From Demequina globuliformis (GTDB lineage Bacteria; Actinomycetota; Actinomycetes; Actinomycetales; Demequinaceae): 64,000 bases of DNA. The translations under genes were made by a program, and so were the position numbers. Under the pieces are notes generated by a model, which made no database searches, was not told the origin of the DNA, and saw nothing but the letters and a program-made list of their open reading frames with translations. The DNA lies in assembly GCF_000975155.1 (NCBI RefSeq), contig NZ_BBRG01000001.1:1190313-1254312 (forward strand), read 5' to 3'. Shown here one piece after another: positions 53,427 through 61,154 of the stretch. Position 1 is the stretch's first letter, and the number at the start of each line of letters is the position of its first letter.

Positions 53427-54482
53427 ATGAGCAGGCGCGGCGCGATCCCAGACAGGAACGATGCTGGGCGGGTCCCCATTGGCGCGATCCTCACCGTACT
53501 AATTTTGGCGGGCGCGGGGTTCGGTGCGTACTGGTTCCTGGGCGAGTACGGCTTCATCGACGACGGGTCCGGCGGCGCCGATGAGGCCGCTGGCGAGGCT
53601 CCCGGCATTGTTGCCGACGGCGAAGAGCCCGAGTGGCTCGCAGGAACAGGCCACGACTTGCCTGACGTGATTGACGCCAGTGGTGAGCGCCCCGCGATGT
53701 ATGAGCTGCCCGACTGGATCTGGGAGGTCAACGACCAATCGTGGGACCTCACCGTCGTTCGCGAGGGAGAAGGCGACGGCCAGGAAGCGCTTGCTGAAAG
53801 GCAAAACCTCGTGCTCGTGAGCCCCACCGACGAGCTCTTCTTGGTGACCGATGAGCTCCGCAATGATTACTTGATGTCCGTGGTCCACTGGGACGCCGAG
53901 CAGGACGTGACGTGGCTGCGGCGCGGCGGCCGCCCAGGACCGACCGTCGTCACGGAGTTGTCCCTCGTGACCGGCGAGGCGGACACCCAGTGGGACAACG
54001 GTGCAGTCGCGCCGGTCAACAACGTGGACGGCGACATCGTGGACGTGGGCTACATCGGGATCCAGCCAGATGGCCTTGAACTGTGGGAGTCCGCCTCTTC
54101 CGGCAAGTACCTCACGGGAGTGTTGTGGCGCGACGGTGACGACTTTGTGCGGTCGCTGATCAGCGCGCGCATTGAGCGCATGGCGGCGCAAGGGTTTGGC
54201 GACGGCGCAGGGGTCGAGGCCTGGATTGACGTCAACGGCATGCGCGCCGTCTATCACGGCACCTACGACGGTGACGGCGAGCCGGAGGAGCAGTGGCTCG
54301 TGCACAACCTCAGTGACGACTCGTTCGCGGAAGCCTCGGTTGATGTGCCCAGTGTGGGCTGTACGCCGGTGGATGCCGTGCGCCGCGGAGCCTTCGACGG
54401 TGACCTCATTGAGGCCAAATGTGACGGCGTCACCTACCTGCTTGACCCCTACGAGTCGGGGGCGCCGCAGGCTCAGGAGTAG
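53427..54482 (+). CDS. Single-pass exported protein of unknown function
   Basis: 351 residues. A basic N-terminus and one helix (about 17-38) anchor a large acidic extracellular domain (residues about 50-351, rich in Asp, Glu and Trp). Two Cys near the C-terminus (GCTPVD and AKCDGV) may form a disulfide. No family recognised. TACGCT lies 7 nt before the ATG. The 3' end overlaps the convergent gene by 53 nt. Confidence 0.75.
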   Translation: MSRRGAIPDRNDAGRVPIGAILTVLILAGAGFGAYWFLGEYGFIDDGSGGADEAAGEAPGIVADGEEPEWLAGTGHDLPDVIDASGERPAMYELPDWIWEVNDQSWDLTVVREGEGDGQEALAERQNLVLVSPTDELFLVTDELRNDYLMSVVHWDAEQDVTWLRRGGRPGPTVVTELSLVTGEADTQWDNGAVAPVNNVDGDIVDVGYIGIQPDGLELWESASSGKYLTGVLWRDGDDFVRSLISARIERMAAQGFGDGAGVEAWIDVNGMRAVYHGTYDGDGEPEEQWLVHNLSDDSFAEASVDVPSVGCTPVDAVRRGAFDGDLIEAKCDGVTYLLDPYESGAPQAQE

Positions 54483-54882
54483 GCCTCGGGTCGATCACCG
54501 TTTCCCCGCTCTTGGCGAGCGCGGCGCGAAAACTCTCGACGTCGCCGCCGCACCTGCTGAGGTCAGCGGCGTCGAGCACTGTCACCAAGGCATCGGCCCG
54601 CTTGGCCAGCACGACCGGTAGCCCTGTGACGGCGACCTTGGCCCGCAGGTCGGGCGACAGTTCGTTCCGGTGCAGGAGCCGGAAGGGGGCGCCAAGGTCC
54701 GCGACCATGCGATCCCACGCGCGTTTGCGGCGCACGGGCGAGTGGGTGATGTCGCACAGCGCGCACTCCCGCTGCCCCATCAGGTGGCCCACCACGTACG
54801 CGACCTCGCCGCGCACACCGCCGTCCGCGTCGTAAATGCCCACGTACTCAGTGGGGGCGTCGGCATGCGCTGCGTTGCTCAT
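54430..54882 (-). CDS. Small uncharacterised protein with CxLC motif
   Basis: 150 residues, soluble. RECALCDITHSPVRRKRAW near residues 38-56 contains a C-x-x-C pair followed by His. The following region reads like an alpha/beta fold (LPVVLAKRADALVTVLDAADL). I do not recognise a characterised family. Its C-terminal 17 codons overlap the convergent gene, so one of the two 3' ends may be shorter in related genomes. GC-rich third positions support coding. Confidence 0.7.
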   Translation of the reverse strand: MSNAAHADAPTEYVGIYDADGGVRGEVAYVVGHLMGQRECALCDITHSPVRRKRAWDRMVADLGAPFRLLHRNELSPDLRAKVAVTGLPVVLAKRADALVTVLDAADLSRCGGDVESFRAALAKSGETVIDPRPTPEPAAPPTRRGQAGR

Positions 54883-54936
54883 AGTGACAGTAACGCCGCG
54901 CGGCTCCCATCACTTCCTGGGGGCCGATGCCCGTGG

Positions 54937-55776
54937 TTACGGCAGCAGCGCGCGGAACGCCTCGGCGGCGCGCTCGGGTGCGCCACCGGAGGTGTGGAGG
55001 AACAGGCTGGGCTCGGCGAGCTCGAGCTCAAGAATGACGGGACCGTCCTCCGTTGGCAGGAGGTCGACGCGGGCGTAGGCCAGGGGAGGCAGCGTCGCCA
55101 CCACCCTGTCGGCGAGTGCGCGCTCCTGCTCCGAGGGCGTGTACTCGGAAATCTCCTCGTCTGCGTACAGGCCCGTCGAGTTTGTCTGTTCCTTGGACAA
55201 GATCGCGGCCTTGCGTGCGGCGTGCGAGAACCGACCCCCCAGGTAGACCATCGCGGTTTCGCCCACCGTGTCCACCTGTTCCAGGTACGGCTGCACCATC
55301 GCGACCTTGCCCTGGCCGTGCAGCGCCGCCATGTGCTCGCGCGCCGCGGATGGCTGGTGGCGGAACAGTCGTGCGCCGGCGGAGCCCGCACCCACGGAGG
55401 GCTTGACGACGACCATGCCGGACAGGTCGCCGTCCCACTCGTCACCGGGGGCGACGAACGTGGTCGGCACCACGGGCAGGTCGCGATCGGCAAGGTCGGC
55501 CAGGTAGCGCTTGTCCGTGTTCCACAACAGCGTCGGAAGGGGGTTCATCAACGTCGTGACTTCCGCCGTGCGCGCTGCCCAGGCGAGGAACTCGTCGAGG
55601 CGCTCGGTGTAGTTCCACGTGGAACGGATGATGGCGACATCGAAGCGCGACCAGTCAACCTCGGGGTCATCCCAGGCCGCCAGTTCTGCCTCCTGCAAGT
55701 GCGGAAGTAAGAGCTGCTCGTCGCCGTCAGGCTCGGGCAGTTCGACGGTCGTCACGATGGCAATGCGTGCGGTCAT
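54937..55776 (-). CDS. ATP-grasp domain protein
   Basis: 279 residues. Segments WNTDKRYL (about 85), VVVKPSVGAGSAGARLF (about 121) and the C-terminal YARVDLLPTEDGPVILELEL with acidic metal ligands match ATP-grasp ligases of the glutathione-synthetase/DcsG-like group. It forms an amide or similar bond from a carboxylate and an amine; substrates are unknown. It starts 9 nt after the VanZ-like gene stop and is likely in its operon. Confidence 0.85.
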   Translation of the reverse strand: MTARIAIVTTVELPEPDGDEQLLLPHLQEAELAAWDDPEVDWSRFDVAIIRSTWNYTERLDEFLAWAARTAEVTTLMNPLPTLLWNTDKRYLADLADRDLPVVPTTFVAPGDEWDGDLSGMVVVKPSVGAGSAGARLFRHQPSAAREHMAALHGQGKVAMVQPYLEQVDTVGETAMVYLGGRFSHAARKAAILSKEQTNSTGLYADEEISEYTPSEQERALADRVVATLPPLAYARVDLLPTEDGPVILELELAEPSLFLHTSGGAPERAAEAFRALLP

Positions 55777-55785
55777 GCGGTGAGG

Positions 55786-56922
55786 CTACCGGTCGTAGCG
55801 GTCCGCGTGAAAAGCCTGGTCGCCTGTCGGGTCATGGGGCGTAGCGGCGATCGACGGCACGGAGCGCACCCGGGACGCGGAGGCCAGCGCCGTGATGGAG
55901 CGCCGGTCCCCACGGACGATCGCGCTGGCGCCATCGGCCATGACCATGAGCGGCCCCGCGACGGCGGGCGACACCACCCACGGCAGCCAGCGCACAAGCC
56001 CGCGCACCACCACCGACCAGCCCCGTGGTCGGCGGCCGTGCGAGTCCTCCCGCACGGGAGCGAGGTTCATGACGGCTTGCCCGAGCGTCGCACGGTCCCG
56101 GCGCAGGAGCGGAATCAGCAGCCCCATGGTCGTGGCGCTCGCGATCCGCGCGGCCATGGTGAGCGTCGCGCTGGCAGGCTCGCGGCTGGGGTCGCCTCCC
56201 AAGGCGATGTCCCACACCATGACGGCGCCGATTTCGATGGCGCTCAGCAGGACGAACCCCACCGCCAGGTCCACTCCCACGGCTACGGCGCGGCGGATCC
56301 GTCCCGGCGGGCCCAGGTCTGGCTCCGGGGAGGGGCGAGTGAAGGAGAAGATCGCGCCAATGATGGCGGAGGCGATGACGCCCAGGATTGCCCCCGTGGT
56401 GTTGGTGACAATGTCGTCGATGTCGAAGCGGCGGTACGGGCAGGGGTAGAGCCCAAAGAACGCTGTCCCTTGCGACAGTTCGATCATGGCGGACACCATG
56501 AAGGAGGTCGCCACGACGGCAATCGCCGGCCAGCGAGCCGCCTGGTGGAGGAAGAAGCCGAACGGTACGAACAGGGCCACGTTGGCGGCGAGTTGCCAGA
56601 ACGTGAAGGACGTCAGCGTCGCCGTGGCGCCAAGCCCGGCGTTGAGTGCGCGGAGTTCATCGAGCGAGTGGCCCAGATCGAGCTGCCACGACTGCACTCC
56701 CCCGGCGCTACACAGCAGGTCGGCCTCGGTGGGCAGTGGAAAGACGGTGAACGCGGCGAGCGCCACTGCGGAGGCGAGGAGCCCCGCCGCTGCGAACAAC
56801 GGCCACCCACGCAGGCGTCCGTAGCGGCGCACTGTCGCGGCGAGGACGGGGATGGTCGCGAGTGGGATCAATGCGGCCGTAGCGAACACGGTCAGCATGG
56901 CACTCGAGTAGTACAGGCTCAC
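55786..56922 (-). CDS. VanZ-like membrane protein fused to an RDD-like domain
   Basis: 378 residues with about ten hydrophobic helices. The first half (about 1-200) is VanZ-like: NVALFVPFGFFLHQAAR and SAMIELSQ ... YRRFDIDDIVTNTTGAILG. The second half, from about 215, has the RDD-like arrangement RIRRAVAVGVDLAVGFVLLSAIE. VanZ proteins give low-level teicoplanin resistance in some hosts, but most are uncharacterised. The GTG at 56922 (SLYYSSAML) is supported by TATTCT 6 nt upstream; the ATG at 56898 is an alternative. Confidence 0.82.
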   Translation of the reverse strand: MSLYYSSAMLTVFATAALIPLATIPVLAATVRRYGRLRGWPLFAAAGLLASAVALAAFTVFPLPTEADLLCSAGGVQSWQLDLGHSLDELRALNAGLGATATLTSFTFWQLAANVALFVPFGFFLHQAARWPAIAVVATSFMVSAMIELSQGTAFFGLYPCPYRRFDIDDIVTNTTGAILGVIASAIIGAIFSFTRPSPEPDLGPPGRIRRAVAVGVDLAVGFVLLSAIEIGAVMVWDIALGGDPSREPASATLTMAARIASATTMGLLIPLLRRDRATLGQAVMNLAPVREDSHGRRPRGWSVVVRGLVRWLPWVVSPAVAGPLMVMADGASAIVRGDRRSITALASASRVRSVPSIAATPHDPTGDQAFHADRYDR

Positions 56923-56979
56923 CGCGTCAGAATAGGCGGAGGACCTGTGAGTGCGGTCCGTTGTGCCGGAGATGATCCG

Positions 56980-57019
56980 GCGTCGGCGCCTCGGGGGGAG
57001 GGGCGGGAGGCGCCGACGC
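56980..57019. terminator. Hairpin between the MFS and VanZ-like genes
   Basis: An 11-bp perfect stem (GCGTCGGCGCC, 56980-56990, with 57009-57019) and an 18-nt G-rich loop, downstream of the minus-strand transporter. No U-tract. Confidence 0.45.
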
Positions 57020-57163
57020 TCGGAAGAGTGGCGGCTCAGGCGACCTAGTCCCCGGATGATCGCCCGAGCCACTTCTTTGTCGGTGACCTCTGCGTCACCT
57101 GACGACACTTGAAGACTATGGCGCCGCCAGGCACGACTTCTGGGCCCTTGGTCCCCTGCGCTG

Positions 57164-57179
57164 TGTGACGTGGGTCACG
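57164..57179. promoter_or_regulatory. Possible CRP/GlxR-like site
   Basis: TGTGA-N6-TCACG matches the CRP/GlxR consensus at 9 of 10 half-site positions. It lies just after the transporter stop codon and about 240 nt upstream of the VanZ-like gene; no known target fits. Confidence 0.3.
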
Positions 57180-57188
57180 CCACGGGAT

Positions 57189-58475
57189 TTACACGTTGGG
57201 TGGCAGCGGCGGGGTGTCGACCCAGTCGTCTGCGCCGTGCATGGACGGCGGCTCGGCCTCCGTTGAGGCCACGCCGGGACGCTCCGTGCCCCGGCGCACA
57301 ACGGGAGCGGTGAGCACAGCGATGCCAAGCATGGCGACCGCCGCGCCCGCTCCCAGGAACAGCCCCGCCTGGGCATCGATGTGATCGACAAGATAGCCGC
57401 CGGCCCAGGCGCCAAAGCTCACCCCCACGCCTTGGCCGATCCGGAGCCAGCCCATGCCCTCCGTGATTTGGTCGCGGCGCACGACGCGCTGCACCACGGT
57501 GTCGCAGTTGGTGAGCGTAGGCGCGATCGCAATGCCGGCCACGAATCCCACCGCCCCCAACATGATCATATTGACTGACAGCGACAGCACGCTCATTCCG
57601 ATGGCGAGCATGGCAGTGCCGATGATGAGCCGCTTCCACAGCGGGGTCTTCCAGTGGCGCGTGCCGTACATCAGGCCGCCCATGAATGAGCCGAAGGCGA
57701 TGACCCCTAGCGCGAGGCCCGCCCAACCTTGGTTGCCCATCTCTTCCGCGAACGCCACGATGGAAATGTCGATGGCCCCGAACATCACTCCCAGGCCAAG
57801 TGCCACGAACGTGACCGCGACGATCGCAGGGGGAATGCGCAGGCCCAGGGTCTGACCTGCGCCAGAGGTGCGGCGCGCGGGGGGTTCGGTCGACCGCTGC
57901 GACAAGAGAATGGCAAGTCCCACCACCATCGCCGTAGTTGACACCACGAGTCCGGCCGCAGGCCACACTGCGGTAGCCAAGATGGTCGCGAGGGCGGGGC
58001 CGGAGATGAAGAGCACCTCGTCGAGCGCGCCTTCAAGCGCAAACGCGGTGTGGATGTCCTCATCTGAATCCAGCATGTGGGACCACCGCGCGCGGGTGAG
58101 CGACCCCAAGGGGCCTTGGAACGAGGCGAGGATGACGGCGATCCACAGGACCCATTCCGGCTCCTGATTGATGGCGGCCCACACGCCCACCACTGCGCCC
58201 GTAACGTGCAGCATCGCGAGCGGGATCATCGCCGCCCGTTGGCCGATGCGGTCGGCCAGGCGGCTCGTGGGCACCGTTTGCAGGGCCCAGCACAGAATGC
58301 CGATGGCGGCCACACGGCCAGCCATTTCATAGCTGCCGTACTCGATTTGCACCATGAGGATGAAGGAGATGTTGAACATCGACATGGGTAGGCGCGACAG
58401 GAGTCCCGCGAACGCGAACGCGGCGGCGCCAGGCTTGCTCAGAATTGAGCGGTAGGGAGAGAGCACGTGCTCCAT
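57189..58475 (-). CDS. Major facilitator superfamily transporter (paralogue)
   Basis: 428 residues with twelve predicted helices. The N-terminus HVLSPYRSILSKPGAAAFAF and loop LTRARWSHMLDSDED parallel those of the transporter at 41711-43420, so they are paralogues. It lacks the long C-terminal extension of that copy and ends in a Pro-rich tail. The substrate is unknown; the family includes drug exporters. The ATG has GGTGAG as ribosome-binding site. Confidence 0.85.
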   Translation of the reverse strand: MEHVLSPYRSILSKPGAAAFAFAGLLSRLPMSMFNISFILMVQIEYGSYEMAGRVAAIGILCWALQTVPTSRLADRIGQRAAMIPLAMLHVTGAVVGVWAAINQEPEWVLWIAVILASFQGPLGSLTRARWSHMLDSDEDIHTAFALEGALDEVLFISGPALATILATAVWPAAGLVVSTTAMVVGLAILLSQRSTEPPARRTSGAGQTLGLRIPPAIVAVTFVALGLGVMFGAIDISIVAFAEEMGNQGWAGLALGVIAFGSFMGGLMYGTRHWKTPLWKRLIIGTAMLAIGMSVLSLSVNMIMLGAVGFVAGIAIAPTLTNCDTVVQRVVRRDQITEGMGWLRIGQGVGVSFGAWAGGYLVDHIDAQAGLFLGAGAAVAMLGIAVLTAPVVRRGTERPGVASTEAEPPSMHGADDWVDTPPLPPNV

Positions 58476-58493
58476 GCTCTCACCGTTCTTGCC

Positions 58494-59324
58494 CTAGCGC
58501 GGCGGTGAGTCCGCGCTGGGGGCCCCGCCGGAGCCATGGTCGTCGGAGTCGCCACGGACCACGGGCGGCGGGAGGTGAGTGCGCTTGGATGCGCGCCGGT
58601 CCTGGATCACCAGCGCGGTAGCTCCGCCGATCACGACCGCGAAGCCGGCGATGATCGCGGCCCAGGTGCCGATGGTTCCCCACGGGATGGAAGGCGTGGC
58701 TCCGGCGACAATTCTGATCTCAGGGGTGGTGGCGAGGTCCGCAAGCCCGAGCGTGACCGTGTTGCCGGTGACATCCCCCGCGGTCGCCTCGGTGACGGGG
58801 CCGGGGAACGTGAATGTTGCCTGGACATTCACGGTTTGCTCGATCAGACCGAGCTGGCTCTCGCCGAGCGCCATCAGCGCGAGTGCGTCGTCCGTCGACG
58901 CCCGTACAGAGATCACGTATGACCCATCCTCGACGGCGATCGAGGCAGTGGCGCCGACGCTCTTCAGCACCTCTCCGGAGGCGTCCTCGAAGGCCTCGAG
59001 CGGCAGATCGGTGAGTGTCAGCTCGAGGCCCGACATCTCGCCTTCGCTATAGTCAGCCAACTCAATCTGTCCGGGGTACTGAGCCTGGAGTGCGAGAAAT
59101 TCGTCCGACTCGTCCAGGGTTCCCACGACGGCGTTGACGTCGACGCCGAGCCTGTCCGTGAGCTCGTCTGCAACGGACGGTTCGTAGGCCACGATCGCGT
59201 GCTGGGAAAACGTCTCGTCCTCGTGGAACGTTGTTTCAGCGGTGGCCCGGACGCAACCGGTCAACGCAAGCACCCCCGTGGCGACAGCTGCCGCGGACAG
59301 TGCGAGTCGGATGCGGTCCATCAC
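58494..59324 (-). CDS. LppM-type lipoprotein
   Basis: 276 residues. A lipobox (LTGC, Cys about 24) is followed by an extracellular LppM-like domain (about 25-210) with the repeated TFTFPGPVTEA block, one membrane helix (about 220-242) and a short cytoplasmic tail. LppM of Mycobacterium affects phagosome traffic; here the role is unknown. Its start overlaps the stop of the next upstream LppM-like gene (GTGA), so the two are co-translated. Confidence 0.8.
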   Translation of the reverse strand: MMDRIRLALSAAAVATGVLALTGCVRATAETTFHEDETFSQHAIVAYEPSVADELTDRLGVDVNAVVGTLDESDEFLALQAQYPGQIELADYSEGEMSGLELTLTDLPLEAFEDASGEVLKSVGATASIAVEDGSYVISVRASTDDALALMALGESQLGLIEQTVNVQATFTFPGPVTEATAGDVTGNTVTLGLADLATTPEIRIVAGATPSIPWGTIGTWAAIIAGFAVVIGGATALVIQDRRASKRTHLPPPVVRGDSDDHGSGGAPSADSPPR

Positions 59325-60304
59325 CGTGCGGGTGGCTCCTGATCGCGGTCATCGTCGCCCCTGTTGCCGTCGGCGTCGAGGTCCCCGGCGCCGTCGCCGT
59401 CGTGGTCCCCGGTGCCGTCGCATTCGGCGGGCGTGGGCTCTGGCTCGGGCGAGCCGTCGTTCCGCTCGGGTGCATCCGGATACGCGGATGCGGGTGCCTC
59501 GGGCGTGACCGCTGAAGCCTCGTCCGTGGTGAGTGGCACTGTCGCGGGTGTGTCGCCGGCCGGAGCGGGCGCCGCGGGCTGCGATGCGTCGGTCGGAACC
59601 GGCGGTGCAACGTAGTTGGCCTGAGGCGCAGCGGGGTAGCCCGCCTCCCCGGGGCCCCCCTCTGTGGCGGGCTTCTTTCCTCGTGCGATCAGCCACATGG
59701 CGATGCCAACGGCGACGCCAATGCCAAGGCCGATCGCGAGGACGATCCACAGCGAGAATCCAGAGTCCGGCTCGGCGGCACCGCGCGCGTAGATGCCGTC
59801 CTCTGCCTCGAAGAGATTCCACGTCACCGTGGTGCCGTCGACGGTGCCATTGGCGTCCTCGATGGGGCCGGGGAACGTGACGGTCATCGTGGCTTCGGCA
59901 GAAGAGGGCAACTCATCGGCATTTGCACCCTCCGTGGGTGACGTGGGGCTCTCGACCACGAAGAAGTCGCCGTCGCGATAGACCTGAATGTCCTCATCCT
60001 CCCCATTGAACTCCGCCAGCGGGGTGTTCTCGAAGGTGATGGTCTGGCCAACGAATCCGTCCTCGTTGTATTCACTGATCACGCCACCGGGAAGTCCCTC
60101 GCCCGAGTCGTCGTAGATCTGTCCCAGCACGTCCTCATCGCTCAGACCAAAGGCCTCGCCCGTGCCTTCCGCGACGGCGATCGTGGCTGAGCCGGACACG
60201 GTGTCGTCCGAGTTGAGCGTGAGGTCCATGTCGACCTTGAGGCACCCGGCGAGGGCCAAGACAGCGACGATGGAGAGCGCGACGGCGCGTGCGGTGGCTT
60301 TCAT
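59321..60304 (-). CDS. LppM-type lipoprotein with long acidic tail
   Basis: 327 residues. Lipobox LAGC (Cys about 21), then KVDMDLTLNSDDTVSGSATIA, which starts the LppM domain and matches the family better than the following gene. A TVTFPGPIEDANG block, a membrane helix (about 183-207) and a Pro/Asp-rich cytoplasmic tail of about 115 residues follow. Together with the next gene it forms a tandem pair from duplication. No partner is identifiable. Confidence 0.82.
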   Translation of the reverse strand: MKATARAVALSIVAVLALAGCLKVDMDLTLNSDDTVSGSATIAVAEGTGEAFGLSDEDVLGQIYDDSGEGLPGGVISEYNEDGFVGQTITFENTPLAEFNGEDEDIQVYRDGDFFVVESPTSPTEGANADELPSSAEATMTVTFPGPIEDANGTVDGTTVTWNLFEAEDGIYARGAAEPDSGFSLWIVLAIGLGIGVAVGIAMWLIARGKKPATEGGPGEAGYPAAPQANYVAPPVPTDASQPAAPAPAGDTPATVPLTTDEASAVTPEAPASAYPDAPERNDGSPEPEPTPAECDGTGDHDGDGAGDLDADGNRGDDDRDQEPPAR

Positions 60305-60367
60305 GGCGCCAAGCCAATCACACCCCACTGACCTACGCGAGACGGTATTTGAGCCGCGCGGATGAGG

Positions 60368-61012
60368 TCAGGCCCTAGCCGGCCCGTTCGAGCGGTGGAC
60401 CAACTGACGGAATTGCTCAGCGTTCATTGGCTGCGTGGGGAGGTCATGGGTTGCGGCGCTCGCACGCAGACCGTCGAGATAGATGTCGAGGCTGCGGCGC
60501 AGCATGGCGGCTTCTCTCGCGGTGGGCTTGCCCACAAGGCCGCCCAACGCGAACGGGATCAGGGCGAGGTCGCTGCCGCTCACTCCGGCACGCATGCTGC
60601 CCTCAGCCTGGGCTTGAGCGATGAGCGCGTTGAGGACCTCCGCCATCGATCTCGAGGGGTCGTGGGACGGGTCGAGGTCGTACAGCCGCCTCATGATGGT
60701 GCGCAGCGCAGGCATGTCTGCCACCGCGAAGGTGACGTTCTCCAAGAGCAGCGCGATGCGTTCCCAGGCCGTCGGCAGTGACGGCACTGCGGCGGCAGCC
60801 GCCATGAGGCGCGCAAGCGCCTCGTCATAGAGCGCGTGGATGAGATCCGTGTGGTGTGGAAAGTGGCGGTACGCCGTGCCAATGCCCAGCCCCGCGGAGA
60901 CGGCAAGTTCCCGCACCGTCACATCGGCATCGCGCTCGGCCAGAATGTCAAAAGCCGTAGCGATGAGTTTTTCGCGATTGGCGACGGCATCGCGCCTGGT
61001 CGGGCCTGGCAT
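60368..61012 (-). CDS. TetR-family transcriptional regulator
   Basis: 214 residues. The helix-turn-helix region (about 10-60) reads ANREKLIATAFDILAERDAD and LGIGTAYRHFPHHTDLIHAL; the C-terminal domain ends QFRQLVHRS. TAGAAT lies 6 nt before the ATG, so the transcript is probably leaderless. It is divergent from the surface-protein gene. No clear palindromic operator was found in the 142-bp gap. Confidence 0.92.
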   Translation of the reverse strand: MPGPTRRDAVANREKLIATAFDILAERDADVTVRELAVSAGLGIGTAYRHFPHHTDLIHALYDEALARLMAAAAAVPSLPTAWERIALLLENVTFAVADMPALRTIMRRLYDLDPSHDPSRSMAEVLNALIAQAQAEGSMRAGVSGSDLALIPFALGGLVGKPTAREAAMLRRSLDIYLDGLRASAATHDLPTQPMNAEQFRQLVHRSNGPARA

Positions 61013-61154
61013 GTGGCAATTCTAAATCGCGTGGCTTCGCTTGTTTCTCTCAAGTGCACGTTCCCCGTAGCCGATGTACCTTTTGTCGGATAGCGTGAGC
61101 CTTGGATAGTGAACGCGTGCATTCGCTCGTGTTCTCGGGGCAGGCAGGGGAACG
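61013..61154. promoter_or_regulatory. Divergent promoter region
   Basis: Minus strand: TAGAAT at 61019-61024 for the TetR gene. Plus strand: TTGTCG, 18 nt, TAGTGA (near 61084-61113) and a Shine-Dalgarno (AGGGGAA) for the surface-protein gene at 61155. Confidence 0.4.
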
